NCBI RefSeq assembly: GCF_000972845.2
Contig: NC_040022.1
Coordinates: 8,101,160 to 8,165,159 of the forward strand
Length of the DNA stretch: 64,000 nt
Reading direction: 5' to 3'
Source: Larimichthys crocea
Taxonomy: Eukaryota; Chordata; Actinopteri; Sciaenidae
The notes below the pieces were generated by a model that was given only the letters and a program-made list of their open reading frames with translations, did not search any database and had not been told where the DNA came from. Made by a program: the position numbers and the translations under genes. Numbering within the stretch: the stretch's first letter is position 1; the number at the start of each line of letters is the position of its first letter. Below, piece after piece: positions 41,297 through 56,079 of the stretch.

Positions 41297-41763
41297 CTTG
41301 TTGACTGTTTAGATTGTTACTTCCCGGCACTTCCGCACAATCATGTGACACGAATTTATTTGTTTGTGGCGACTGCGGTCGACTTCAAATGTGACAATCT
41401 TCATCAAGGCTGATTATTCTTTACATTACATCATATTCTAATGTGATACCTAATAAGCAGAGTGACATCATCCACACTATGTTTTTATAGATCTATTGAT
41501 CGACGCGCGCAGCGTCACGCCGCATACGGACGACGCCTCGAGACAACTCAGGCTTCAAGTAAATTATATAAAATTAATAATTTGTTTACATTATTAACTT
41601 TGTCTGCCAGTCGGCAAAGGTTAATGAAACAATAAAAAAATATATATTTTTTTGTTGTTGTTTTTTTAGCTTCTCTTTTTCTTCATTACGTCACTTCCCT
41701 TCTCTCGCAGACTTCCGTCCGTCGCGCGCATTCTCAGGCCTCTTTACGACTCGGCTGGCAAAG
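41297..41763. promoter_or_regulatory. bidirectional bax / rps11 promoter
   Basis: 467 bp separate the start codons of divergent bax-B and rps11. The bax side has CACTTCCGC and ACTTCCCGG (ETS-type core on the opposite strand) and CATGTGAC (E-box). A CpG-dense core lies at about 41501-41540 (CGACGCGCGCAGCGTCACGC). The rps11 side has TTACGTCACTTCC (CRE/ATF plus ETS), ACTTCCGTCCGTCGCGCGC and a pyrimidine run CCTCTTTAC near 41739-41747 that could be the 5'TOP start site. Both start codons sit in AAGATGGC, a YY1-type context. Site assignments are by eye. Confidence 0.6.
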
Positions 41764-43721
<1,958 letters not shown>

Positions 43722-43770
43722 ATGTGACTTTGAACAGGAAGTCTGCTGTTGGCTAACTGTCTCACTGTCA

Positions 43771-43776
43771 AATAAA
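43771..43776 (+). terminator. rps11 polyadenylation signal
   Basis: AATAAA about 50 bases after the rps11 stop codon, the short 3' UTR expected of a ribosomal protein mRNA. Confidence 0.8.
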
Positions 43777-44680
43777 AAAACCTTGTTTAAATAGCCTTTT
43801 CTGCTGTTTGTCTCTTCACGCACTCTAGATTTTGCACTAAATGATACATGCATGTCAGTTCTTTATTTAATGTATTCACAATTTTGCTCATGTATAGTCA
43901 GATGTAGTGGCACGTTACCGTTTGATTAAATACACAATTTTGAAGACTGAAAATGCAATTTAATATCTACTGTGGATGTTTAGAACTTGAACTGGTAAAC
44001 ATAGAAAATTAATTTGAACAGTTAGTCATGGTGATGCATATCATACTGGATGTTTTAAAATTTAGATTTATGTGCTTAAGTTTCATACTGCATGTTAAGT
44101 CTAGTGGTAAGCAGTGAAACTGATCTATATCATTTCTTCAAAGTATTTCGAAGTGGAAAAACTTCCACACGTGGATCCAAACTCTGGCAAGAAGCAACAT
44201 AGAAGTAGTGATGTGGCAGCTCGGCTGAATTAGGAAAGAACTCTTAATTTCTGTTTAAGCAATTGCCAGACCCTATGACTAAAAATGTTTCAGAAAAAAT
44301 CAGGCCCAACACATGCAATATTACACATGAATTTTGGATAAGGTGTAAGACGATGTGTGATCATCACTTTTTGAACACTTATTTTATTTTTATTAGACCA
44401 TTGCAGAAAAGGAGTAACTATGGGTAGGATGTTAAGATGAAACTTTCACTCAAATCCCAACATGATCAGTATTTTATAGTTTGGGGGCAAGACCAATAGA
44501 GATTAAAAGTGCTTTATGTATTACAATACAAACAGGTATACGATATATTTACAAACAAGCACGAGGTAGATGGGTTTAAAGTGACTGCAGTATAAATAGA
44601 ATTTAAAAGTCTAAGAAGAATATATAGCTACAAAATATGAAAATAAAATATGTACTCTGTACAGTAACTTTGTGCAAAGA

Positions 44681-45104
44681 TGTCACAGCGTGATGTCACA
44701 GCTTGATGTCACAGTGTGATGTCACAGCGTTATGTCAGTGTGATGTCACAGTGTGATCTCACACCGTCATGTCAGTGTGATGTCACAGTGTCATGTCACA
44801 GTGTGATGTCACAGTGTCATGTCACAGCGTCGTGTCACAGTGTCATGTCACAGTGTCGTGTCACAGTGTGATGTCACAGTGTGATGTCACAGCATCATGT
44901 CACAGCGTCATGTCACAGTGTGATGTCACAGCATCATGTCACAGCGTGATGTCACAGTGTGATGTCACAGCGTCATGTCACAGCGTCGTGTCACAGTGTC
45001 ATGTCACAGCGTCATGTCACAGCGTGATGTCACAGCGTCATGTCACAGCGTCATGTCACAGCGTTATGTCAGTGTGATGTCACAGCGTCATGTCAGTGTG
45101 ATGT
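44681..45104. repeat. 13-bp minisatellite (left block)
   Basis: Tandem array of GATGTCACAGTGT-type units (variants CATGTCACAGCGT, GATGTCACAGCGT, TGTG or CGTG changes) with occasional 11-base units lacking CA. It gives meaningless open frames rich in Ser-Gln-Cys-His. It begins exactly where the unit A/B similarity ends. Confidence 0.92.
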
Positions 45105-45414
45105 AAATGGTAAATGGTAAATGGACTGTACTTATATAGCGCCTTTCTAGTCTTCCGACCACTCAAAGCGCTCTACACTACATATCTCATTCACCCTATT
45201 CACACACATTCATACACTGATGGCATTGGCTACCGTGCAAGGTGCCAACTGCTCATCAGTTTAAGGATTTAAGCATTCATACACATTCATACACCGATGG
45301 CACAGCCTTTGGGAGCAACTTGGGGTTCAGTATCTTGACCAAGGACAAGGACATGCAGACCGGGGAGCCGGGGGATCGAACCACCGATCATCTGCCTGTG
45401 AGCCACAGCCGCAC
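45105..45414 (-). mobile_element. tRNA-derived SINE inserted in the minisatellite
   Basis: On the minus strand the element starts GCGGCTGTGGCTCACAGG (A-box-like) and has the B box GGTTCGATCCC (plus-strand 45372-45382). It then follows the common percomorph body (GCTCCCAAAG, GAATGTGTGTGAATAG, CGCTTTGAGTGGTCGGAAGA, CTATATAAGTACAGTCCATT) and ends in a (TTTACCA)n tail, seen on the plus strand as TAAATGG repeats. Flanking TGATGT on both sides may be the target duplication, but the satellite itself contains that motif. Confidence 0.8.
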
Positions 45415-45530
45415 TGATGTCACAGTGTCATGTCACAGTGTCATGTCACAGTGTCATGTCACAGTGTCATGTCACAGCGTCATGTCACAGTGTCGTGTAA
45501 CAGTGTGATGTCACAGTGTCGTGTCGCTGT
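45415..45530. repeat. 13-bp minisatellite (right block)
   Basis: Continuation of the same array (CATGTCACAGTGT units) after the SINE, showing that the SINE split a once continuous array. Confidence 0.9.
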
Positions 45531-48500
45531 ATATCCAGCAGAGGTCAGACTGTCCTTAGATCAGCTCTTTAAAATGTATTTTAATAAGTTAAATTTAAAG
45601 TTTGTAGTTTGATGTTATATATGTAAACATATAAATATAATGTGACATGAAAAATAAAGTTGACTGACTCGCTGCACTGACAGCAGCTGACCACTGGGGG
45701 GGGCGCTCTAACACACACAGGGAACACTTGGACAGAGCCAGGCTAGCTGTTTCCACCTGTTTCCAGTCTTTGTGCTAAGCTAAGCTAACAGAGCGTTCTC
45801 AGATCAGCTTCATCAACATCCATCACACCCCCACCCACCATGCTGAAGTCTGATGTCGTCTCCTAGCAACCACCACAGACCGACACCTCTAAGATGTAGA
45901 GATGATATTCAGATGCGACTGGAATGTATTCAGTACAGTATTCTCTGTAGAAAACTGAACATGTATTCATATATATTGGTATAGGCTGCATGGTGGACCC
46001 ACAACAAGTGCACTGTTACGGTACATTATATACTTGTGCACAGCAGCGACTCCCAAGGTTTCAACAATTCACAACATGTTTTTCCTCCATTAGATAAATA
46101 CATCCAGCAGGTGGCGACAAATAACCGATGTTTGTAGACCTGGAACCAGCATACATGGCGTATCAGTGGAGGAGCTCCTTTGTGCGTTTGTTAAACCTTT
46201 TGAACTAGAAGTAACCTCTGACATCTGCAGTAATACATTAGATAGACACCATACAACATTTTACTGGTTTTCATAATAATGTCAACATGTGTAAATTACT
46301 TAATTCATGTAGTGACAATGCTGCCTTTTGGAATGACTAAAAATAATGAAGTATTTACAAACTAATTAACTTTCCAGCAGTTTGTATAATACGGAAGAAA
46401 TTGTGCACCCATCATCCATTTTCTGGTCTGGTTTCCTTTTAGTAATGCTAGACTAAGTAAGAAGTTGGATTTTACACTGCTATTATGAAACTTTTGAAAA
46501 GACATCACGGTCAGATATTGAGGTCAACAGGAGGAGGGATTATTATCAGAGAAAGAAACACGATCAATTGTTGTTATTTGATGGTTTCAGCCTCAGTCTC
46601 ATGATGCTGTATCCATAAGGAGATATGACCTCTTTCTTTTGTACAGTTGCAGCCGTAATGATGCTCATTGTGTCTACGATCAACAAGCATTGGATCTGAG
46701 TGTATTCCTGGCCTGTCTGCATCAGCTGAGTCATTTGCATTTGTCCTTGTTTCGACTTGAGGAGATGATTCTGTATGGGAATCATTGGAGCCTCCTCCCC
46801 TCTCCATCCTCTGCTTAGCTTGGCCTTCTGTCTGCTGAGGGCTGCAGCAGAGGCGTCACCATTAACATAATGATGCTGTTGATGTTTTTTTCCCAATCCT
46901 TCATTGAATGTGGACCATATGTTGATGACATGAAGAGGAGAAAGTGCTTAACGTGAGCTCAGCCATGTGAAGTAGTCCACCATTTAACGATTAGCAGTGT
47001 AAGTCTGAGAGTTTGTTTCGAAATAACCAAACAATTTTCCTCAATTACAGTTTGCACTCTTGTTTTTGTTGTACTAACAACAATCCCAGCACTCCACTTA
47101 TGCTACAATATTTACCTAAACAGCAGAGTCTCAGCTTCTAACCACAAATTGTCCTCTCTTGTACCGGGGGCTTTCCCAGCTCCTTCTCTCCATAGGCGCA
47201 GACACTACAGGAGGGTGGGAGGGCCGCAGGATGTTCTCTGAATATAACAGGCCCCTCTCATGACCAGACACCCCAGGGAGCAAGGCAGCCCAGCAGGCCA
47301 CCCAGCCCACATGAGTACATACATGCTCCCACAGAGTGTTTGTTTGAGGGCAGGGGTCTGATCCCTCAAAAAGTCAGAGCAACCATAATAAACCCAGGCT
47401 GACAGTGTTAAACTGTGAGGAATATGTTCTGTCAGAAAAGCATGTTAGTATAGCTGCTGGGTATCTGCTGATCTCTGTGTGTGTTTTAAAACTTTGTACC
47501 AGTTAAGATGAAGAAACCAGACTGTGTGGGATATAATCTTAAAAACTAAATTCATCTTTTTTACGATCTACACATTTATATAGAAACAACTGTGGCACAA
47601 AAGTGACGTAAGACTTTGATTTTCAGAGCGAACGGAAACACTGGTGTTACCAGGCAATAAAACAAATGTTTGGCTCTAGTAAATCTTAACTGTTTTGACA
47701 CAGTGGGATTGTTACGCACCATCTCACAAGCCACAGGATTTTTTTATACTATTCACAGCCCTTTGATTGTCTTCCATCTCAAATAAAAATCACCTGCTGG
47801 AAAGATTCTCGCTTTAATTACATGTTATCATAGATTTTTATAGATTGTTCTTCTGATACCGAGCATGGAGGATTACATTTCTTGCTTTTGTCCCAGGTTT
47901 ATAGCTGGATTTATCCAAATGGCACACTTCCTTCCTCATTGTAATTCTCCAGGTGGTGATGTGACTTTCATTGATGGAGAAGACAGCCTCTTCCCATGTC
48001 ATGGTTCTGCTTAATAGCTCTCAATCTTCCATTTGGAGGTATCACCAAAAGGTGGAGGTGAACAGTGTAGATCCCACCCAGGTCATCAAGGTCAGAGATG
48101 ATCTTCTGTGTCTGTAAAGAGAGTTTCCCAAACCAGATTTTTATAGAAGGGCGTCTCTGCTCTGTTTGTGGCAGCAGACACACAAGCTTTTAAACAGTCT
48201 CAATTCACATTCCTCCACACTGCCAACATGTTTACCCAGTGTCATGGGGCATGCTTGCAGTCGTGCTTACTTGTGTATCTAATGGCAGGGATGTTAGCTC
48301 AGAGGGTCAACCCAATGAGGGTAATGGCCACTATCAAAACAGAGGCCTTCTGGTGGCACCGCAGGGGATTCGGGCAGGAGGAGTAGGGTCGTATAGTCCC
48401 ATGCTGGACCCTTGTTCTGGGTCGTTTGGAGACTGTCAGCAGTATGCAAACTGTTTTTCAGCAGAAGTAGACCTGATGGGTTGAACAGATGGAGGCCATG

Positions 48501-51240
48501 TTATATGTAGAGGAGTCTGAGCTGTAACAGATAAAGCCCTTCACCCTCTGGTTTGTTCTGTCAACACTGAACAACATCTGTGCAAGACCATACAGAAGCA
48601 GATTTGAACTCAAGCATGTAATTTTAGACTGATATGTGCATTTATATGATTTGAAATAATATCAATTTATCCGTCTCTAGTGGCTTACTGACAAACGCTT
48701 TTTGATGCATGCTCTTAGGCCACAGGCCTTCTTCTTACTAGTTTTTCACTGCAATATAATATGCAACCATTAAACCCATCACTATCCAGCATCTTACTGC
48801 TGGGGTGCACAACAGGAACACTGTAGGCTCCACTTCGGGTCGGTGCAGGGTCACTACACACATCTGGACATGTCATCAGCCCTCCAGATCTGCACAAAGA
48901 CATCCAATGTCCTTGCACCAAAGACAGACTGCTGTCTGACAACATCCTTTAAAAAATACGTTCCATTCTGTTTAGTCACAAACAATGATCGTGTGTGTGT
49001 GTGTGTGTGTGTGTGTGGACTGCAAACTGTACCGATACATATTAAATTTGCTTTTGTATGGTTTACTGTTGGGAGTCGGGTGTTGGGATTGTGTTGGAAG
49101 TCAGTGAAAGTAGATCTGGTGGATAATGAGCATGTCAAGATCTATTACTTTCAGGTTAGAGGTTCTGGTCACAGTTATTGGTGTCTAATATCTGCAACAG
49201 CACCGGGAGCTTCTTAACTGATTTTAAGTGATTTAACAGATGTGGCTCCTGCTCTTCATTCACACACACACACCTTTTAGACAGCAGAGTGGTCTCCCTG
49301 ATAGTGTGTCTGTCAGCGCTTAATGAAAACATTGGTTAGACTTTTATTTACATGTGTGTGAAAGTAATCTGACGGGTATAGTTTCGACATTGATTCCCAC
49401 AGAGCTCCATATCCAAGAGTATTGATGACAAAATCCTGATTGATTGTTGCTCACCTGGTCTGTCTGGTAACCCGAGCGCCTCGCAGCACATCCCAGATTT
49501 GCACGACAGCTCCTAATTCAATATTCCCACATTCTGCCGTGTTCATGCCTGCCTGTCAAACAGACTGCATGTCAGGCATGTGTGAGCGCGCTGGGCATCT
49601 CCAATTTTACACCATGTTGTCAGATCAAAGTGTGGGGTTAGGGCTGGCAGGTCACAGGACAGGGTGTTGCGTGCAGCGGAGCTCTTGGGTCATGTGTGAA
49701 CCATCCAGCATGGCCGTCAACAGAGCATCCCTGGGGTGTGCTCGCGATGAGTGATGGTCTCACACTGGAGCCCTAAAACCTACAATCCGGTGAAGAGGCA
49801 GAATCTGGACTGCATATCTAATGAATGCTAGTGATTCATGGATGATGCCAGATGACTTGGGCCTGCAGATGGAATGCATTTGTATACGCAGATATGCTCT
49901 GCTTTGGCTACAAAAAACAGGGCTTGACATTTTAAAGCACAACAGATGATCCGATTGTTAATGAAGGACAAAAACAAGAATTTCTACACAAATACTTTCA
50001 GTCCTTTGTTTGCAAGAGTTTCGTGCATTCTTTGAGCTTGTGTTTGAGACTCTAACAAAGGAACTGTAAAGTGTAACACTTCTCTCTCTATAAAAGGTAA
50101 CAGGAGAAACTCAAAGCAACGCCCCACAGCAACAGTTTGTGCTGCTATTGAGCGACTCCTCTCCAGCAGGAGGAATTCACCCCGGCAGATGGCTGGGCCG
50201 AGGCCCCCGAGGCCTCAGGCAATGCTACACCCTGGGACCCGGATACCTAATCATGCCCTGTTGAGCCTCTCACCTGCTGCTCCGCCGTTCACAATGTTAT
50301 CTCATCTCCCTGACCTATTGTGGCTCCCATCGGTGATAATGACAGTTGAGAGACCCACGCAGTGCCGGAGCAGAGGCTCGCTCTCCCTGGAGAGAGCCAG
50401 GATCATGGGAAACCTCAGAGTAATCGATCTCTCCATCTTGCCTCCTCCGGTGGATCTCATTTCTTATGACGGCCTGTAGACAGCCTGGGTTTAAAGCACA
50501 GATTGCTTTGATTTTCAGCGCAGCTATTCTTAGGGTTTTTATAAATTAGGTGTGGTTGGTCACACTACCTCTTTACCCTTATACGTTATAGTGAATGTAA
50601 AGAGGGAGTAACTTTGAGAGCAAAGGACTTTTTGTGTAATAACTACTGTAAAAAAGAAAACATTCCTCAGACTGCCGAAAAAAAGAAGTGTAATGTCCAA
50701 GCTGATACAAATATCTATAATAAAAAATGACATTTCATTTGTTTTTTTGATCTTCTCTGGTGTAATTTCACAACATTTCCACTCCTCCACTCTCCACATG
50801 AGCTCATAAAGTGTCAGACCATAGATTTGTTGCCCTTGGGTAACCACAGTTGGTTGCATTTTGAAAACCCAGTTCTCGCAACCTTCTTAACCAAACCACA
50901 GTGTTGTGGAGAATCTTGTTGTTGTTATTGCTGTCTTTCTTTCTTTCCATCCACTGTTTTAATTTTCACTTAGTCATTTTCTCTGAAAAAAAAAACAAAC
51001 ACCATACAGTTCCTGTGTGACCTCAGTTCCCACCATCCCTGTCAGATACTGTCACAGTGGCCCAGTTCTCACTGGGCTCTGCTGTTTTCTTAATTAGACT
51101 TTTATTACATTGTCCTGAATGTGCAGCTCTTCATCAGCGAGACAGTATAATAGATTAGGGTAGGAAAGGACAGAGACAACAAACAACAAACCACTCGTGT
51201 CACTGCATGAGCATTTGGAACTACAAGGTAAAATGTTGCG
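45531..51240. other. gene-poor region
   Basis: No convincing exon. A minus-strand open stretch at 46564-46896 and an exon-like minus-strand stretch near 47980-48110 are discussed elsewhere. A (GT)n tract lies at 48991-49017. GC-richer islands near 49440-49740 and 50150-50490 stand out from AT-rich surroundings and could be regulatory, which cannot be tested here. Confidence 0.5.
48991..49017. repeat. (GT)n microsatellite
   Basis: 27 bases of uninterrupted GT dinucleotides. Confidence 0.95.
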
Positions 51241-51290
51241 CTGCTCCACCTGGAAGTTACAGTGCTTGCTGTAACTTCCAGGTGGAGCAG
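51241..51290. repeat. perfect 22-bp inverted repeat with 6-nt loop
   Basis: Arms 51241-51262 and 51269-51290 are exact reverse complements (left arm begins CTGCTCCACCTGGAAGTT), separated by TGCTTG. Transcribed on either strand it would fold into a fully paired hairpin. The stem is shorter than a usual microRNA precursor, and no flanking pairing is evident. Confidence 0.9.
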
Positions 51291-53589
51291 AGGGCATCCT
51301 GCTGCATATGAGAGTAAAGAGCATGTGTGCTAAAACATGTATGTACTATGTATCATTCTTGCAGTTCCACAGCCCTGACAAACTAGTTAAATGAGGATGT
51401 ATTTCAAACTCTTTTGTGCTTGTGTGTTGCAGACATAAAGGGAAGGAAGTGAAGGGAGTTTCACAATGATCTGTTTCATTACCAGTTCCTATATGAAGAG
51501 AGAGAAAAAAAGAGGATCTTCTTGCCTCAGTAAATTGCGGCTGACACGAGGACAAAGGAGATCAAATGGAAAGAGCACACCCAATCACTGTCTGTGTGAC
51601 ATATACTGTGTGTTCCCTTTGTGGTCATACAATCAATATGTAACCAGGAGACAATGCAAAGAGAAACAGTGTGTTTGGTTGACACATAAGATCTCCTAAA
51701 CCTTAAAGGTCACTTTGCTTTTCCACTTCAGCTTAAAGGAGGACAAGCAATCTAACACAGTTTAACATGAAGGCAGATGTTTGGTTTGTGATTCAGGAAA
51801 TCTGGAAGATATTTTATGCCTTTCCAACTTGGCAGAAGAGTTATGTATAATGTTAAAAATCTGTATGTAATCACAAGATTATAGATATTTTTCAGTTTGG
51901 ACAACGCTCAAATGTCAGCTCAACCAGATTTAGAAAACAAAGACTCTTGATCTCAGTGAATTGTGCAATTTTTCCACAAACAGAAAAGCTCAAAAGTTTC
52001 TCTTAATTCAACAGCAGAAAGTTGTTGATGGTACATTTATAGAAATAGACATTTTCTAATTGTGCAGTTAAGGATGTTTTGAAGTCACCAATCTTCATTA
52101 GAAGAACTTGAGAAGATTTATCTGAATGGTGTCTTTGTGTGAAAAATGGGAATGGAGCCTTCCATTCATACAGAGATCATGACCTCCATGTTCTCAGTGA
52201 AAGTTATGGCCCTGTCCGTCATGCCTTTTCTGGAGGCAAAACAAATTTTGCAGGGTTGGTGGTGAGGCGGGTGTGTTTCACATCCAGAGAGACTGAGAGA
52301 AATGACACGGCTGATAACCTCGTGCCATTGTGTGCCTGGTTGCCAGAACATCTCATGTCTCAGTGCTGTGTGTAAAACATAGAGATAACAGCAAATCCTA
52401 AACATTCTTCAGAAGAAAAAACAAATGCTACATTTTTCTGCCACTTAAGCAAACAGCCAATCTCCTTATCTCAAGAAAGATTGCATCTGTAAGACCACCA
52501 CAATTCAAAGAGAGGATATTTTCTAATATTATGCCCCTAGGGACAAAATGGCATTTTGTAACTGTGTATGAAAATATACTTGTATGTTTACAGACATAAT
52601 ACAGCCTAAATGCATGCCACTTTTAGAAAATCCCACTGGCCTTCTAGTTGCATCATACATTGCTGATTTTAATCTATCAAACGTGACATGTGTAACTTTT
52701 AATTTGCCTTCCAAGAAGCAAGAATTGACCAAATTCGGCATTTCTCAAGAAAAAGAAAGCATTGTCATCGTGTAGGGTATGATGTGGGGGGGTCAAAGGA
52801 CACAAGGGAGATGTTTTTTTTATGCCATAGTATCTTTCAAACATAATTCTTTGCCCCTATTATAACATAATTCAGATTTTTCTTTGGAGCAACAGTCTAT
52901 CAGTCAAAATTTATGTTAATGTGATTGATTTCCAAGCTGTTTTCGGTGTTCTGGTGTAAAACGGGCTATGTCTTCTTTTGTAGAGTAATGCTGGACAATA
53001 ACTGGACTGCTAGATGTAATTTTAGTGACAGTCCTCTTGTAACATAGGCTGATCAAATATCCAAACTCAGAGAATCAGTGTATCGTCGCAGTGATGACAA
53101 TAAATGGCCTCAACACCGGTTTGTGACAACACTGAAGTAGCAGAGGATTCCCTTTCATCAAACCCATCTCTGTGGTTTATCCAAGAGCTACATCCTGCAC
53201 TCCATCAATAACAACAGAATCAACTTGTTTGCTTTTCACTTATCACACGGAAAAAAAGTGAGTCAGTTAATGACACACACATGGAAAGAAAAAAAAATCA
53301 ACACTGCTCTACATCCTAGCGAGGTGGCCCCAACATAAACAGAGATCTGTGGAGCAGGGGTAAACTTCCTTTGCTTGCACTGGTGCACACACTTCCTGAG
53401 GGGATTGAGCGATGCATCAGACTGGACCCCAATCTCCATAAAGGCTGGAAGTGTTTCACTCTGCTAAGCAAATTCAAGCCACATGCTAGACTTACTTGTC
53501 TCCATGTCCTCATGTTGCTGTAGGTAAAAAAAGAAGAAGTGTATATTGAAAAAGATCTCCAAGATTATGTTGCAGATAATCACGCTAGC
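51291..53589. other. intergenic, nothing recognised
   Basis: AT-rich sequence with short open frames only. No repeat family or coding exon recognised. Confidence 0.5.
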
Positions 53590-54200
53590 AACATGACTCT
53601 AGGTCTGTTGGTCCACAATTTGGTCCAGACTGAAATATCTCAACAACCATCTGATGGTTTGCCATGAAATTTGCTCAGGATTTCCAAGATCCCTACAGGA
53701 TGCTTCGGACTTTTATGTAGCGCCACTAGCAGGTGAATTTGTTCTTTGTTTCAGTGAAATACCTCAACATCTACTCAAAAGATTGGAACAAAACTTATGG
53801 TTCCCTGATGATGTAATGACTTTGATGACCCCCAAATCTTTACCCAAGCATCAACATGAGGTTAACATCTTTATTTAAGTTTTAGAACATACATTCACAA
53901 TTCCAAGAGAATGACTTGTAATAACTTTAATCACCTTTTGTCCAGTAGTACTTTGTTTTATGATCAAATTACTGCAAAATGAACGGCATTCCCATCAGCA
54001 TCAGATGTACTTTATGTTAGCCAATGTTAGCTGTGTTGTAAATGCTAGCATGCTAACAAACTAAGCTGGTGAACAAGGAAATGATTACACCTGCCAAATA
54101 TAAACATGCTGGCGTCGTCATTGTGAGCATGTTAGAATGCCGCTGTCTCAGTCTTGCATTGCCATCTCGGGAAAGTTTCAGTTTCACAGTGAAATCAAGC
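53590..54200 (+). repeat. dispersed teleost repeat, copy 1
   Basis: Contains the phrases AAATATCTCAACAACCATCT, GATGGTTTGCCATGAAATTT, TAGCGCCACTAGCAGGTGAA, TGCTAGCATGCTAACAAACT and CATTGTGAGCATGTTAGAAT. The same order is found at 56080-56460. This pattern belongs to an abundant non-autonomous repeat of percomorph genomes. No transposase is present and the ends are decayed. Confidence 0.65.
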
Positions 54201-56079
54201 AGATCATCATAAGATAGACTTGTTACATATCTTCAATATGCATCTTTTAATCTGTCCCACGGTGCTGTTTGCTTAAATTAATGCAGCCAATGAAACAAAG
54301 CCATGGCTTTGTTTCCCACAATGCCTTTTGTGTTAAGATGACTTTCCTCTCTTATAGATGATCTCAGCCCTAAGATGTTTTCTGAGAAACATGTCTGTTA
54401 CTTTTTTGTTATGGAGAAAGCGGATTATCTAGCTGTTTCCACTAATTCAGTGTGTTCTACGGCTTATTTTTGATTTCCTGCTCTGTGACTGCAGATTAAT
54501 ATCTCCGGTGGCAGCAGCCCAACTGCAACAAACGCTCTCTCGATAACAAGGGTCCCTAACCTCAGCACCCTGAGAAACACTGTAGCAAGTCTAAGACGGC
54601 ATAGTATAATTTCAGACATGATTGAAAAACAGTAGATATTTGTTAGCGGCCCGGGGGGAGTCCCACCCAGGGAGACTGGAGAGGAAACTCTGCAGATGGA
54701 GGTCAGAGTTGGTCTGCTCACATCCTACTCTCTATTTGTCCTGTTATTCCAATCTCCGCCAACACACAGACGGAATCAAGGATGATGTCCAGGGAATCAT
54801 CTAAAAAATCCTTTCTTTTTAAAGCTCTCCTCCACAGGAGATTTTTGCAGTCAACCTTACCAACTCATGAACATGAAAGCATGAAATGACACTTAAAAAG
54901 CCACAGGATTTAAAGAAGAGTTGTAAAATGTGGTCATTGGGGTAATCTTACCACAAGGTCTTATGAAAACCACATAAAACAGCATAATTAGACTGAATTT
55001 TTATTCCAAACTGCCATTTGTCATCTACAAAGCACCCCAGATACAACATTACAGTATGACTTGGCAACTGTAACCTTCACAAAGGCTTTGAAAACCTTCC
55101 AACTGATGTTCATCATTTCCATACATGATATCCCTCTGTGTTTTCTTTGCAGGATTTGTATCATGTTATTTCCAGGCTGCTGCTGAAATTGGCTTTCAGA
55201 AGCTAAAGTTGGCTGATGTCATGTTTTTCATGGCTTAAACAGGCAAAGACCATTTTCAGATGTTAAATATATCTAAGCGGATATCTGTAACAGTGCCTAC
55301 TTGGGACTCAGAACAAGAAACTGTGTAGGCTCTACCAAGGCCCACCATGATATGTCACTGTAACCCTAAAGTATTTTGGTGATATGCAGAAAAAAATAAC
55401 CGTGGTGGTAGTCTGTGACATGCATGTCTGTGACATGCAGACTACAAAGGCAAACTCACAATGAGAACTCTTCCTGGAGATGTGACTGTGTTCGTGTTGT
55501 CTCAGTCGAGGTCATGGTGAGCCCTGAGACCAACGAAGTAGCGGCGATGACCTGGGAAATCAAGATCTTTTCCGTCAATACTACAGAGACAAAGAGATGT
55601 CAGAGGACGATGACCCTTTCCTGCTAATCAGAGATAGATTTGCAGACAGGAAAGGACTCCTCCCTCCACCTCTGCTCAGGCAGTGATGAAGTTTCCATGT
55701 TTGTGTTGGCTTGTGAAGGTATGACGGTACCTGTATCCTTTCTGGCAGAAGACAGGGATACAGAGAGACTTATCTCTTGGTTTTGTTTGGAAAAGAGGAA
55801 CTCCAAAGATTCATCAGTCAAGTTTGTTTATCATCTCCTAAATTTGGAGTGAATTTCCTGTATGTAATGCTATGTTTGTTTAGGCATGGTGCTCAAACCG
55901 TTGTCAATGTGTAATGGGTGCTAAACAGTTTAGTTTCCTTTCACATTGTTTGGCCTACATTTTTGTATAATATAATCCATAAACAAAGTTCTTGTAAACC
56001 AGAACTGACCTACACTTACACAAACAATCCAATCCCAAATCTGCCATATAATTTACCCCTGTTTGGCCTTTTCTTGGTC
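54201..56079. other. intergenic, nothing recognised
   Basis: Open frames of 60-85 codons on both strands without domain residues; no RNA gene or repeat recognised. Confidence 0.45.

Noticed and set aside
45360..45414. Possible tRNA gene on the minus strand (B box GGTTCGATCCC)
   Set aside because: It continues into a SINE body and a (TTTACCA)n tail; not a functional tRNA.
44681..45530. CRISPR-like appearance of the repeated units
   Set aside because: The units are contiguous 13-mers with no spacers, in a vertebrate genome; this is a minisatellite.
44793..45612. Open frames of 60-94 codons with Ser-Gln-Cys-His repeats
   Set aside because: They only translate the 13-bp minisatellite; no initiation, splicing or homology supports a protein.
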